A DNA stretch of 39,182 bases from contig JAPCJN010000006.1 of the NCBI GenBank assembly GCA_027886925.1, positions 1-39,182 on the forward strand, in the 5' to 3' direction. This DNA is from Nitrososphaerota archaeon. GTDB taxonomy: Archaea; Thermoproteota; Nitrososphaeria; Nitrososphaerales; UBA183. The position numbers and the translations under genes were made by a program. The notes under the pieces were generated by a model, which saw nothing but the letters and a program-made list of their open reading frames with translations, did not search any database and had not been told where the DNA came from. The number at the start of each line of letters is the position of its first letter. Position 1 is the stretch's first letter. Positions 11,057-19,572 of the stretch are shown piece by piece.

Positions 11057-12319
11057 TTGTTAAGCAGTGCCAAGGCAGATTCTGTAAGATTATACAAGAT
11101 TCGTAAGGTCATCTCCGAGCTATCGGGCAAGGAGGGGCGAGGGACGGAGCTCGTCTCCCTCTATATCCCCCCGAAGAAGCCCATCTACGAGGTCGTCGCC
11201 TATCTCAGGAACGAGTGGGGGACGGCCGCGAACATAAAGTCCGACACAACGCGCAACCACGTCCAAGACGCCCTCACGAAGACGATGCAGAGGCTCAAGC
11301 TCTACAGGGACACCCCAGATAACGGGTTGGTCATATTCTGCGGGGCCCTCATGACGAACGGCCCAGGGAGCGAGGTGATAGTGCTGCGTGAGATAGTCCC
11401 TCCGAAGCCCGTCAAGAGCTTCCTATACCAGTGCGACGACCATTTCCACATCGAGTACCTCAGAGACATGCTCAAGGAGGACAAGGTCTACGGCCTCCTG
11501 TCGATTGACGCCAACGGCGCGGGGATAGGGATACTCTCAGGGGAGGCCTTCGAGATCGTGAACGTGATGACGTCCGGCATCTCAGGGAAGACGAGGAAGG
11601 GGGGGCAGAGCGCCCGAAGATATGAGCGGGGGAGGGAGATGGAACTGACATATTTCTACCATAGGGTGGCGGACCATGCGAATAGGATCTTCGTGGACGA
11701 GTACAAGGTCACCGGGCTGGTCCTCGGCGGCCCGGGCTTTACGAAGGAGGACTTTCTGAAGACGGAGTTCCTGAACTACAACCTGCGGAAGAACCTCGTC
11801 GCCGTCTTAGACACGGGGTACTCGGGGCGCGAGGGGGTAAGGGAGCTGGTCGACAAGGCCGCGGACAAGCTCCAGGACGTCAGGCTCTTCGAGGAGAAGA
11901 AGCTGGTACAGCGGTTCCTCGGAGAGGTCGACAAGTCTAACGGCGTGGCCGTTTACGGCCTTCCAAGGATAATAGAAGCTCTCGAGAAGAGCAACGTGGA
12001 GACCATCCTGGTCGCCGACGACGTCGACACGCTGAGGATCACCGCGACGTGCAAGAGCTGCCAGACCGTGAAGGAGAGGTTCGCCACGAACGCGAAAAAG
12101 ACGCAGGTGATGCAGGAGATAACCTCGGAGCCTTGCGCCTCATGCGGCTCGAAGGAGTTCGTGGTAGACGAGACCGACATAGTTGACCTCCTTGAGGAAA
12201 GGGCTATCTTGGTGGGTGCTAAGGTCGAGGTGATATCCTCGGGCACTGAGGAAGGGGCGATGCTGAAATCGTTCGGCGGCGTGGCCGCCTTCCTGAGATA
12301 CAGGCCTACGGGCGTGTGA
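11057..12319 (+). CDS. prf1: Peptide chain release factor aRF1
   Basis: A 420-aa class-1 translation termination factor of archaeal/eukaryotic type. The stop-codon recognition motif NIKS is in TAANIKSDTTRNHV (~55-68), and the peptidyl-hydrolysis GGQ motif is in KTRKGGQSARRYERGRE (~181-197). Near the C-terminus a zinc-binding pair, CKSC and CASC, lies around residues 332-358. Length is typical. The start is TTG 11057, supported by a GGAGG Shine-Dalgarno sequence at 11046-11050. It recognises all three stop codons and releases the nascent chain with ABCE1 and a GTPase partner (family knowledge). Confidence 0.96.
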   Translation: MLSSAKADSVRLYKIRKVISELSGKEGRGTELVSLYIPPKKPIYEVVAYLRNEWGTAANIKSDTTRNHVQDALTKTMQRLKLYRDTPDNGLVIFCGALMTNGPGSEVIVLREIVPPKPVKSFLYQCDDHFHIEYLRDMLKEDKVYGLLSIDANGAGIGILSGEAFEIVNVMTSGISGKTRKGGQSARRYERGREMELTYFYHRVADHANRIFVDEYKVTGLVLGGPGFTKEDFLKTEFLNYNLRKNLVAVLDTGYSGREGVRELVDKAADKLQDVRLFEEKKLVQRFLGEVDKSNGVAVYGLPRIIEALEKSNVETILVADDVDTLRITATCKSCQTVKERFATNAKKTQVMQEITSEPCASCGSKEFVVDETDIVDLLEERAILVGAKVEVISSGTEEGAMLKSFGGVAAFLRYRPTGV

Positions 12320-12423
12320 AGCAACTGACGGCATATCCTTCGCCCACTGGAAACGGGTCTTTTGGCAAAACAGGAGAAGCGCGTATCTCGTGCGTCCCGC
12401 TTCGCGCATCCGCAGGCTGATTA

Positions 12424-12442
12424 GGGGAACCTACGGTTCCCC
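12424..12442. terminator. Perfect 8-bp hairpin downstream of aRF1
   Basis: GGGGAACC-TAC-GGTTCCCC is a strong hairpin, followed by CTCCCCTCCCTTTT. It could terminate aRF1 transcription or be part of a small RNA; the stretch 12320-12460 otherwise shows no gene. Confidence 0.4.
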
Positions 12443-12459
12443 GCTCCCCTCCCTTTTGA

Positions 12460-12579
12460 TGGTCTATCAAGCGTGACAAGATCGCCGCCCAGCTAGTCGG
12501 CGCCTTCGCTCAGTGCCATGAAGAGGTCAAAGTCGAGCACGTCTTCTCACTCGCCGAGCGCATCCTCGCCTGGCTCTAG
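12460..12579 (+). pseudogene. Coding-like stretch without a start codon
   Basis: The frame reads SIKRDKIAAQLVGAF and continues with a helical, charged peptide ending SLAERILAWL before TAG at 12577-12579. The frame is closed by TGA just upstream and has no ATG, GTG or TTG. An ATG at 12459 lies one base out of frame. It is either a decayed or frameshifted small gene or chance. No family is recognised. Confidence 0.25.
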
Positions 12580-12583
12580 CGGG

Positions 12584-12928
12584 CTAGGACGGCCCGAGGG
12601 TGAAGAGTTTGCCTAACTTCATCCCCAGCATCGCGTTGCCCTGGAGTATCATCTTGCCCTCGTTGAAGAGCGCCATGCCGTTGGTCTGGGGGTCCTCATG
12701 GAGCTTCTCAAAGTCCTCGGCGGCGATGGTTATAGTGAGGTCGGCGGCTGGGCCCTGGCCCGGCATGACGGAGGGGCCGGCATCCGAGGCGTCAATGAAC
12801 CACTCGCCGCCGCCGTCGCCCGTGATGTTGAGCTGGAGCTTGCCGCCGAATGCCTTAACTTCATCGGGGTACTTGGCGAACTGGGCAGGCAAATCCTCGT
12901 TGAACAGCTTATCGATGTCGACCGCCAT
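12584..12928 (-). CDS. SCP2 sterol-binding domain protein
   Basis: A 114-aa protein from the ATG at 12926-12928 (MAVDIDKLFNEDL), preceded by AAGGAGG eight bases upstream; this Shine-Dalgarno sequence favours this start over the longer open frame. The sequence is SCP2-like: GKLQLNITGDGGGEWFID, then ADLTITIAAEDFEKLHED, then ALFNEGKMILQGNAMLGMKLGKLF, the usual 'G.i.v.Gd..lalkL..lf' ending. These small cytoplasmic proteins bind lipids or other hydrophobic ligands. The ligand is unknown. Confidence 0.85.
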   Translation of the reverse strand: MAVDIDKLFNEDLPAQFAKYPDEVKAFGGKLQLNITGDGGGEWFIDASDAGPSVMPGQGPAADLTITIAAEDFEKLHEDPQTNGMALFNEGKMILQGNAMLGMKLGKLFTLGPS

Positions 12929-13230
12929 GTTGTAATCCCTCCTTCGGGGCTGCAAGGCACGTTTTAGCCTTGTGGAATGGCCGCCTATGGCGACCGCCAT
13001 GTTTTTCCAATCACGACCAACGAAATCGACGCCGTTGAACGTCCTAACTTGACCTCAAAACAACAAACGCGTAATACGACAATCACCGTCCAAGGACTTG
13101 ACAAAGCCTCAGGATTACGTCTCGTTGACGGGCTGTTCGCTTCCGGTGTTTCAGGAACGTTGATTTCGTTGAAGTGCTGAATAAGAGTGTGAGAATAGGA
13201 AACAGGGTCGGCAAGATTAGGATTGTAGAC

Positions 13231-13458
13231 ATGCCGTACACCAGAGAAGAAGGTCAGGCCATATGGGAGAAAAGGGGGCGAAAGGAGCACGCACGCGAAA
13301 TGATCAAGGCAAACACTATCCTAACTGAAGATCTGATTGACCAGATTAGAAAGAGGCCCCTTTCTGGCGAGGCTACAAATGGAGAACTAGCGAAGAAATA
13401 CGGAGTAAGTCCTGCAACTATAAGTAGAGCGATGTACGGAAGAAGCGAAAGAGGGTAG
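13231..13458 (+). CDS. Small helix-turn-helix DNA-binding protein
   Basis: A 75-aa protein from ATG 13231; the frame is open from a GTG at 13174, which would add 19 residues. The C-terminal part, LTEDLIDQIRKRPLSGEATN then GELAKKYGVSPATISRAMYG, is a helix-turn-helix in which S-P-A-T-I-S-R is the recognition helix. It resembles the small HTH units of resolvases and phage-type regulators. The gene is visibly more AT-rich than its neighbours. It ends seven bases before the GTPase gene. Its target is unknown. Confidence 0.6.
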   Translation: MPYTREEGQAIWEKRGRKEHAREMIKANTILTEDLIDQIRKRPLSGEATNGELAKKYGVSPATISRAMYGRSERG

Positions 13459-13465
13459 CACAAAA

Positions 13466-14680
13466 TTGATCAGGGTGGGTCTTATCGGAAAAACCAACGC
13501 AGGAAAGACGACGCTTTTCGACTCCATGACGCTGAAGACAGGCGAGATTTCTAACTATCCTTTCACCACCAAGGCCGCCGACACGGGGATAGCGCAGGCG
13601 GTGACCTTGTGCGTCCATAAGGAGTTCAACGCTCAAGACAACCCGAAGAACTCAAAGTGCGAGGAGGGCTGGAGGTTCGTCCCCATCGAGGTCACCGACC
13701 TCCCGGGGCTCATAAAGGGAGCTTGGATGGGGAAGGGGCTCGGCAACCAGTTTCTCTCGGTCGCCGCTCAATCCGACGCTCTCCTGCACGTGGTGGACGC
13801 GTCCGGGAGCGTGGACAAGGACGGTAAGATAACCGAGCCGGGGACGGGAGACCCGCTGGCCGACCTCGCCGACGTGGAGCTGGAACTGGTCCTTTGGTAT
13901 ACAAAGCTCTTCTCGAGCAACATGGTGAAGATCTCGAAGGCAGCCAAACTCCCTGGCATGGGCCTCCCAAGCGCCGTCGCAGAGGTGCTCCAGGGGGTCG
14001 GGGTGACGCGGGAGCACGTGATCTTCGCGCTCAACGAGGCGCTGCTCCATGGCAAGGACGTCGACACATGGAACGAGAAAGAGATCCAGAACTTCTGCTG
14101 GGTCCTCCGCGACGTCTCCAAGCCGACGTTGATAGTCGCGAACAAGATGGACCTGCCCAACGCGGCGGAGAACTTCAAGAGGCTAAGGGAGCAGTACAAG
14201 GGCCTGATGGTCGTGCCCACGAGCGGAGAGGCCGAGCTGTCGCTGAGAAGGGCAGAGGTCAAAGGCCTCATAAAATACATCCCGGGAGAGGAGCTTTTCG
14301 ATGTCGTGAAGCCCCAAGAGTTGACGACCTCCCAGAAGGCCGCCCTTGCCTACATCAGGAGGAAGGTCTTCGGGGAGTATCTGAGGACGGGGGTGCAGTT
14401 CGCCCTCAACATAGCGATCTTCAAGCTCCTACGCATGAACGCCGTGTACCCTGTGGCTGACGCGGAGAAGTTGACGGACAAGCACGGGAACGTGCTCCCG
14501 GACGTCTACCTGCTGCCTGCAGGCTCGACCGTCGACGATTTGGCGAAGGCGGTCCATTCCGACCTGCACAAGGGACTTTTGTATGGCATCGACGCGAGGA
14601 CCGCCCTGCACCTTCCCGTTGACTACGTCCTCAGAGACAGGGACGTCATGTCCTTGGTTTCGACCACGAAGAGGGGCTAG
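13466..14680 (+). CDS. YchF/OBG-type translation-associated GTPase
   Basis: A 404-aa P-loop GTPase starting at TTG 13466. G1 is GKTNAGKTTLF (~8-18), the switch region is NYPFTTKAADTGIAQ, G3 is DLPGLIKGAWMGKGLGNQFL (~79-98), and G4 is NKMDLP (~226-231). A TGS-like C-terminal domain includes VYLLPAGSTVDDLAKAVHSDL. This is the archaeal YchF-related group linked to ribosomes and translation, with hydrolysis of GTP or ATP depending on the member. The preceding HTH gene is only seven bases away but differs in composition. The gene name is not certain for this archaeal subfamily. Confidence 0.88.
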   Translation: MIRVGLIGKTNAGKTTLFDSMTLKTGEISNYPFTTKAADTGIAQAVTLCVHKEFNAQDNPKNSKCEEGWRFVPIEVTDLPGLIKGAWMGKGLGNQFLSVAAQSDALLHVVDASGSVDKDGKITEPGTGDPLADLADVELELVLWYTKLFSSNMVKISKAAKLPGMGLPSAVAEVLQGVGVTREHVIFALNEALLHGKDVDTWNEKEIQNFCWVLRDVSKPTLIVANKMDLPNAAENFKRLREQYKGLMVVPTSGEAELSLRRAEVKGLIKYIPGEELFDVVKPQELTTSQKAALAYIRRKVFGEYLRTGVQFALNIAIFKLLRMNAVYPVADAEKLTDKHGNVLPDVYLLPAGSTVDDLAKAVHSDLHKGLLYGIDARTALHLPVDYVLRDRDVMSLVSTTKRG

Positions 14681-14723
14681 ACTGACGACGAAGACGACGA
14701 CGGCATTCTGCTTCTGAAAAATT

Positions 14724-14803
14724 GTTATAACGACCTGCTTGTGCAGGTGACCAAGGCGGGTGAGTTGGGCCTCCAGCCCGTTCCGCCCTAAGAAACCCCG
14801 GGA
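14724..14803 (+). promoter_or_regulatory. Promoter, palindrome and structured leader ahead of queT
   Basis: A TTATAACG BoxA lies at 14724-14731. A 6-bp palindrome, ACCTGC-TTGT-GCAGGT (14733-14748), sits between BoxA and the predicted transcription start near 14753, a usual operator position. The leader then folds into nested hairpins: GGCGG (14755-14759) with CCGCC (14783-14787), and inside it GGGC (14767-14770) with GCCC (14776-14779). A CTAAGAAACCCC tail and the GGAGTGGAGG region follow. This could be a cis-regulatory RNA for the 7-deazaguanine genes. That function is inference. Confidence 0.4.
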
Positions 14804-14859
14804 GTGGAGGAGAAACGAGAAGCAGCGTAGTAGCGGCCACTGCGGCCATTTATGCGGCG

Positions 14860-15303
14860 ATGTATGTAGCGCTCGCCTTCGTGTTCAGCCCCATCAGCTA
14901 TGGGGTGATCAACTTGCGAGTGGCGAACGTCCTGATCGGCCTCGTCCCACTTATCGGATGGCCTGCGGTGCTCGGGCAGGCTCTGGGGGTGTTCATAGCT
15001 AACCAGCCGGCGCTGGGCGACCCGCTGGGGCCCATCGACCTCATCAACGTGATTCCCTCCTTCGTCTTCTCCTTCCTGCTGTGGAAGCTGCGGAACAAGA
15101 GCGTGTTCCTGGGTTTGACGCTGTATTCGGTCGCATTGGGGATCACAGTGAGCTACGCCCTGAGCTACGCGTTCAACCTGCCGCTCTTCGTGGAGATCCC
15201 CCAGGTCACGGTGGGCATCTTCGTCGCGACCGCCGTGTTGGGCTACATCATGTACAGGTCGGTGAGCCGGCTGGGCGTGCTGCAAAGGAGGTTCCCCAAC
15301 TGA
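14860..15303 (+). CDS. queT: QueT-type queuosine-precursor transporter
   Basis: A 147-aa protein with about five membrane segments. SPISYGVINLRVANVLIGLVP and the later GQALGVFIANQ...PIDLIN block match the QueT family of ECF-type S components that import queuine or preQ1-like 7-deazaguanines. It sits directly upstream of queC (stop and start one base apart), which supports the role. The family-like coding frame continues upstream of ATG 14860 (VVAATAAIYAA) but has no start. A GTG at 14804 after GGAG-like sequence is one base out of phase, and one more A in AAA at 14813-14815 would join them. Confidence 0.8.
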   Translation: MYVALAFVFSPISYGVINLRVANVLIGLVPLIGWPAVLGQALGVFIANQPALGDPLGPIDLINVIPSFVFSFLLWKLRNKSVFLGLTLYSVALGITVSYALSYAFNLPLFVEIPQVTVGIFVATAVLGYIMYRSVSRLGVLQRRFPN

Positions 15304-15304
15304 T

Positions 15305-16084
15305 ATGAACCGGTCAAGGGCAGGCGATCGGCACGACTTCAGAGAGATGAAGAACGCGGTGGGGCTCATTTCTGGCGGCGTCGACTCCGTCACGACCGCC
15401 TACTACGTGAGCAAGGTCATCAAGCCAGAGAAACAGATGCTGATCTTCTGCGACTACGGCCAGAGGACCTACGACTACGAAGAGTTCTGCATCAAGAAGA
15501 TATCGCGGGAGCTGAAGGTCCCCCTGAAGCTGATCGACATGCGGTGGCTCGGGAAGATCAGCACGTCTCTTCTCACGCACGAGGAAAAGCCGATCCCCGA
15601 GACGAGAAACGAGGATCTCTGGGACCCCGAAAAGGCGAGGGACAGGATACTAAAGTGGTGGGACCCGTGCAGGAACGCGCTCCTCCTTCTGGTGGGGCTG
15701 GCCCACGCAGAATCGTTCTACATATCCGACCACGAAAGATACGACGTCTACATCGGGATACGCAGGGAGACCCCCGTCGCGATGAAGGACAACACCCCGG
15801 AGTTCCTCGAGGAGATGAACCGATTGGCCGAACAGGCTACCCACCACGGCGGATACAGGCTGTCCGCCCCTCTCATAACCTACGACAAGGACAAGGTGGT
15901 GAAGCTCGGGGAAGAACTCGGGGTCCCGTGGGCTTACACCTACAGCTGCTACGCCGGCCACAGCTTCAGGACGGTCGCAGGCAAGAAGCTCCCTGTGCAC
16001 TGCGGGGAATGCTCAAATTGCAAAAGGAGGAAGCTCGCGTTCGTCGACAGCGGAGTCAAGGACCTCTCGATTTACGCGAAATAG
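15305..16084 (+). CDS. queC: 7-cyano-7-deazaguanine (preQ0) synthase
   Basis: A 259-aa ATP-pyrophosphatase-fold enzyme that converts 7-carboxy-7-deazaguanine to preQ0 with ammonia and ATP; in archaea preQ0 feeds archaeosine at tRNA position 15. The PP-loop is GLISGGVDSVT (~20-30), with FCDYGQR next. The C-terminal zinc site uses CYAGH...HCGECSNCKRRK, with four Cys near residues 217-240. The start is ATG 15305, one base after the queT stop; ATG 15347 (MKNAVGL), with an AG-rich stretch upstream, is a real alternative. It forms an operon with queT. Confidence 0.93.
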   Translation: MNRSRAGDRHDFREMKNAVGLISGGVDSVTTAYYVSKVIKPEKQMLIFCDYGQRTYDYEEFCIKKISRELKVPLKLIDMRWLGKISTSLLTHEEKPIPETRNEDLWDPEKARDRILKWWDPCRNALLLLVGLAHAESFYISDHERYDVYIGIRRETPVAMKDNTPEFLEEMNRLAEQATHHGGYRLSAPLITYDKDKVVKLGEELGVPWAYTYSCYAGHSFRTVAGKKLPVHCGECSNCKRRKLAFVDSGVKDLSIYAK

Positions 16085-16165
16085 TGACGGGTGAGCCACG
16101 CTCGATGGCTCTGATGGGCTCTCAGGGGGAGGGCTCTCAAATCGCTAAATACCCTCAATATCGAA

Positions 16166-18595
16166 GTGAAACGAGTTTTGGAGAATCAACGGCAGCAAGG
16201 GCAAGGCGCCGCACCGGCCGCCCCAACTGCCACACAGGCACCCACCCCCAACAAGCTGGAGTCAACAAGCTGGAATCCGCTTCTTGAGGAAGAAGTGAGG
16301 AGGATATGGGGGATCGAAGACGATTTCAAGTTCAGGCCCAGCACCGACAAAAAGCGCAACTTCGTGATGGACACGCCCCCTCCCTACCCGTCGGGGAAGC
16401 CTTGGCACCCGGGGGCGCTCGCCCAGTACTCCCAGATCGACATGGTCGCCAGAGCCGCGAGGATGAGGGGGTTCAACGTGCTGTATCCCATCGGGATCGA
16501 CAGGAATGGCCTCCCGGTGGAGATCGCGACCGAGCGCAAATACAGGATCCAGATGAGGAAGACCCCCAGGGAAGAGTTCATCGGGCTCTGCAAGCACGCT
16601 CTGGACGACATCGAGGCCTACATGGTCGACCTCATGAAGAGGCTGGGGCTGTCGGGGGATTTCCAGAACAAGTATCGGACGGATTCTGAGGAATACAGGA
16701 CGCTCACGCAATGGTCGTTCATCGAGTCGTGGGACAAAGGCCTCGTCTACATCGCCACGAGGCCCAACAACTATTGCACCGACTGCGGGACTACGATCGC
16801 CGACGCGGAGATGGAGTACGAGGACATGCCTACCTACCTTGTCACCAACAGGTTCACCGTCAAGGAGACCGGCGAGGAAATCCACGTCGCGACGACCAGG
16901 CCAGAGCTTCTGGCCGCTTGTCAGCTCGTCGTCGTAAATCCGAAGGACGACCGGTATAGCAAGGTCGTAGGGAAGACGGCGGTGGTCCCGGTCTACGGGA
17001 AGGAAGTCCCTATCAAGACGCACCAGAGCGTCGACATGACTTTCGGCACCGGGGTCCTGATGGTCTGCAGCTATGGCGACTACAACGACGTCCAGCTCTT
17101 CAGACAGCTCAACCTGAAGGAGGTCCAGGCTATTGACATAGAGGGAAAGATGACCGCGGTGACGGGCAAGTACGCCGGCATGCCGGTCAAGGATGCGCGC
17201 TCGCAGATAATCCAGGATCTGCAAGACGACAAGATCGCGGTGAAGGTCGAGCAAATCCAGCACCGCACCCCGCTCTGCGAGAGGAGCCATACGCCGATCG
17301 AGATAATCCCCATGGAGGAGCTCTACCTCAAGCAGCTCCAGGTCAGCCAGACCCTGAAGAAGCTCTCCAAGCAGATCAAGTTCCACCCGGAGCTGCACAG
17401 GCAGGTCCTCCTCGACTGGATCGGCTCCCTCACGACGGACTATCCCATCTCGCGCAGGAGGTATTACGCCACGGAGATTCCGATATGGTATTGCACGAAA
17501 TGCCAGACGCCGCACCTTCCAAAGCCCGGCAAATACTACAGGCCTTGGAAGGACCCCGCCCCGTTCAGGAAGTGCTCAAAGTGCAACAACACCAAGTTCG
17601 TCGGAGAGACGCGCACGTTTGACACCTGGATGGACTCGAGCATAACGCCGCTCTTCGTGACCAAGCTCACAAGGAACCAGAAGTTCCACAGGGCGACCTA
17701 TCCAGCGACGCTCCGGTTGCAGGGAAAAGACATCGTCAGGACCTGGCTCTACTACTCCCTCTTGCGGTGCTACCTCCTGACAGGAAAGGTCCCGTTCAAG
17801 GAGGCCTGGGTCGGAGGCCTGGGCCAGGACGCGCAGGGCAGGGCGATGCGCAAGAGCCTGGGGAACTTCATGGACCCGGAGCCCCTCCTCCAGAAGTTTG
17901 GCACCGACACCTTCCGCTTCTGGGGGGCCGCTGAGGCGAACTTGGGATATGATTTCAGGCTCTCCGAGGAGAGGGTAGCCGGCGCAGGAAAGTTCCTTAC
18001 CAAGCTCTGGAACACCGCCCGCTTCATCGCCGCCTTCCCGGAGCCGAAGGCCGCCCCGAGGCTTGGGCCCACCGACGTTTGGATCCTTTCAGAACTGAAC
18101 CGGCTCATCGGTGAGTGCATGGAGGGATATGCCGATGGGAACGCCTTCGTCCCGGCCACGAAGATAAGGGAGTTCGTCTGGAACGTCTTTGCCGCGCACT
18201 ACATCGAGATGACGAAGGGAAGGGCGTACGGGGACGGTACTAAGGAAGAGAAGGAGGCCGCGTGGTTCACGCTGCATCGCGTGATGAGGTGCCTCCTGCT
18301 TCTTGTCGCGCCCATCACGCCCCACATCTCCGACCACATCTGGAGGAGGGTCTATGGCAAGCGCAGCATCCATCTGGAGAAGTTCCCGAAGGCCGACAAG
18401 CACAAGGTGCAGAAGACCGTCGGGCCAGCCATAATCGCCTTCAACGAGACCATCTGGAAGACGAAGCGCGACAAGGGGGTGAGCCTGAAGGAGCCGATCG
18501 ACACGAAGGTCCCGACGAAGCTGAGACCTTATGCCGCGGACTTGGGCAGGATGCACCACATACAGAAGCGACAGGCACAGGTCGCCGCGAACTAG
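16166..18595 (+). CDS. valS: Valyl-tRNA synthetase
   Basis: An 809-aa class Ia synthetase. It has a Gln/Ala/Pro-rich N-terminal tail (~5-30) and then DTPPPYPSGKPWHPGA with the HIGH-equivalent HPGA at 81-84. The CP1 editing domain includes VATTRPELLAACQ (~241-253). Zinc-knuckle cysteines are C204/C207 and C443/C446/C470/C473. The KMSKS equivalent is MRKSLGN (561-567). LRFWAA-like TFRFWGAAEANLGYDFRLSEERV and an anticodon-binding domain follow. The start is GTG 16166. It charges tRNA-Val and edits threonine (family knowledge). Convergent with the aldo/keto reductase gene. Confidence 0.93.
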   Translation: MKRVLENQRQQGQGAAPAAPTATQAPTPNKLESTSWNPLLEEEVRRIWGIEDDFKFRPSTDKKRNFVMDTPPPYPSGKPWHPGALAQYSQIDMVARAARMRGFNVLYPIGIDRNGLPVEIATERKYRIQMRKTPREEFIGLCKHALDDIEAYMVDLMKRLGLSGDFQNKYRTDSEEYRTLTQWSFIESWDKGLVYIATRPNNYCTDCGTTIADAEMEYEDMPTYLVTNRFTVKETGEEIHVATTRPELLAACQLVVVNPKDDRYSKVVGKTAVVPVYGKEVPIKTHQSVDMTFGTGVLMVCSYGDYNDVQLFRQLNLKEVQAIDIEGKMTAVTGKYAGMPVKDARSQIIQDLQDDKIAVKVEQIQHRTPLCERSHTPIEIIPMEELYLKQLQVSQTLKKLSKQIKFHPELHRQVLLDWIGSLTTDYPISRRRYYATEIPIWYCTKCQTPHLPKPGKYYRPWKDPAPFRKCSKCNNTKFVGETRTFDTWMDSSITPLFVTKLTRNQKFHRATYPATLRLQGKDIVRTWLYYSLLRCYLLTGKVPFKEAWVGGLGQDAQGRAMRKSLGNFMDPEPLLQKFGTDTFRFWGAAEANLGYDFRLSEERVAGAGKFLTKLWNTARFIAAFPEPKAAPRLGPTDVWILSELNRLIGECMEGYADGNAFVPATKIREFVWNVFAAHYIEMTKGRAYGDGTKEEKEAAWFTLHRVMRCLLLLVAPITPHISDHIWRRVYGKRSIHLEKFPKADKHKVQKTVGPAIIAFNETIWKTKRDKGVSLKEPIDTKVPTKLRPYAADLGRMHHIQKRQAQVAAN

Positions 18596-18643
18596 CCTAG
18601 CTGGCTAAACCAAGTAGCTTGGTAGCCTAGCCTAGTTGGCTAG
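18592..18643. repeat. TAG-rich imperfect repeat and hairpin between convergent genes
   Basis: TAGCCTAGCTGGCTA and TAGCCTAGTTGGCTAG are near-identical, near-palindromic copies flanking a 6-bp hairpin, ACCAAG-TAG-CTTGGT (18609-18623). The block starts within the valS stop and reaches the reductase stop, so it may serve as a two-way terminator. Confidence 0.5.
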
Positions 18644-19452
18644 TCGCTGAACATCTTGGAGAGTTTATTGTAGTCGTCTGCGGAGATCCTCGAGCGCGCG
18701 GCTTCCGCGTTCTCCTGGACATGTTTCAGGTTGGACGCCTTGGGGATCGCCAGAACGGCGTCGTTGTAAGTGACCCAATTGAGCATGAGCTGGGCCGGCG
18801 TCATTCCGTATTTGTCAAGGACGGCCTTGGGAATTCTGCTCAGCGGGAGCCTCCCGCTGTCCAGCGGCTTGTAGGCTATGATGGTCAGCTTTTCCTTCTC
18901 GCAGAAGGGGAGCACCTCTGCCTCGACGGACCGGTGTGTGAGGCTGTATCTTACCTGGTTCGAGACTATCTCAGACCTCGGTAGGGAATCTCGCGCCTTC
19001 TTCGTCTGTGCGACGGAGAAGTTGCTCACGCCTATGTAGCGAATCTTCCCCCTTGACACGAGCTCCTGCATCGCTCTCATGGTCTCCTCTATCGGAGCGT
19101 GGTAGCTAGGCCAGTGCAGCTGGTAAAGGTCGATGTGCTTGATGTCCAATCGCCTTAGGCTTTCTTCGCACGCCCGAAGCAGGGCCTCGTAGCCGAAGTG
19201 TTCCGGTGAGGCCTTGGTCGCGACAAATACATCGTCCCTGATGTCCTTGATCGCCTCTCCGATTAATCTCTCGGAGTCCCCGTAGCCATACATCTCGGCG
19301 GTATCAATCAGCGACATCCCCAGTTCGACCCCGTTGCGGATGGCTTGGATTTCGCGAGCGCGAGCCTCTTCCTTGGAGTCTCCGATCTCCCAAGTCCCCA
19401 TGCCGACTACCGGTATCTTCTCTCCGCTTTTCCCGAGTTCATGCTTCTCCAA
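18640..19452 (-). CDS. Aldo/keto reductase
   Basis: A 270-aa TIM-barrel NAD(P)H oxidoreductase. The catalytic tetrad is visible as D50 and Y55 (LIDTAEMYGYGDSE), the Lys in VATKAS (~78-83), and the His in DLYQLHWP (~107-114). The C-terminal IPKASNLKHVQENAEA is the cofactor-phosphate-binding segment. It reduces aldehydes or ketones with an unknown natural substrate. The start is ATG 19452, with a CATAATAAC element about 34 nt upstream on the minus strand. Confidence 0.9.
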   Translation of the reverse strand: MEKHELGKSGEKIPVVGMGTWEIGDSKEEARAREIQAIRNGVELGMSLIDTAEMYGYGDSERLIGEAIKDIRDDVFVATKASPEHFGYEALLRACEESLRRLDIKHIDLYQLHWPSYHAPIEETMRAMQELVSRGKIRYIGVSNFSVAQTKKARDSLPRSEIVSNQVRYSLTHRSVEAEVLPFCEKEKLTIIAYKPLDSGRLPLSRIPKAVLDKYGMTPAQLMLNWVTYNDAVLAIPKASNLKHVQENAEAARSRISADDYNKLSKMFSD

Positions 19453-19572
19453 GGGCGCCGAACAATCATGAGGCGCATAGTGGTGTTATTATGCGTACGT
19501 CAAGGAAATTGGTCGGTCGGAGACCTTGGAAATAGCGAAAGCTTAAGGGGAATTGACCGCGCGTCGAAGTTC

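Noticed and set aside
12977..13180. 67-codon plus-strand frame before the HTH gene
   Set aside because: Composition is mixed and no motif or start signal is convincing; treated as intergenic.
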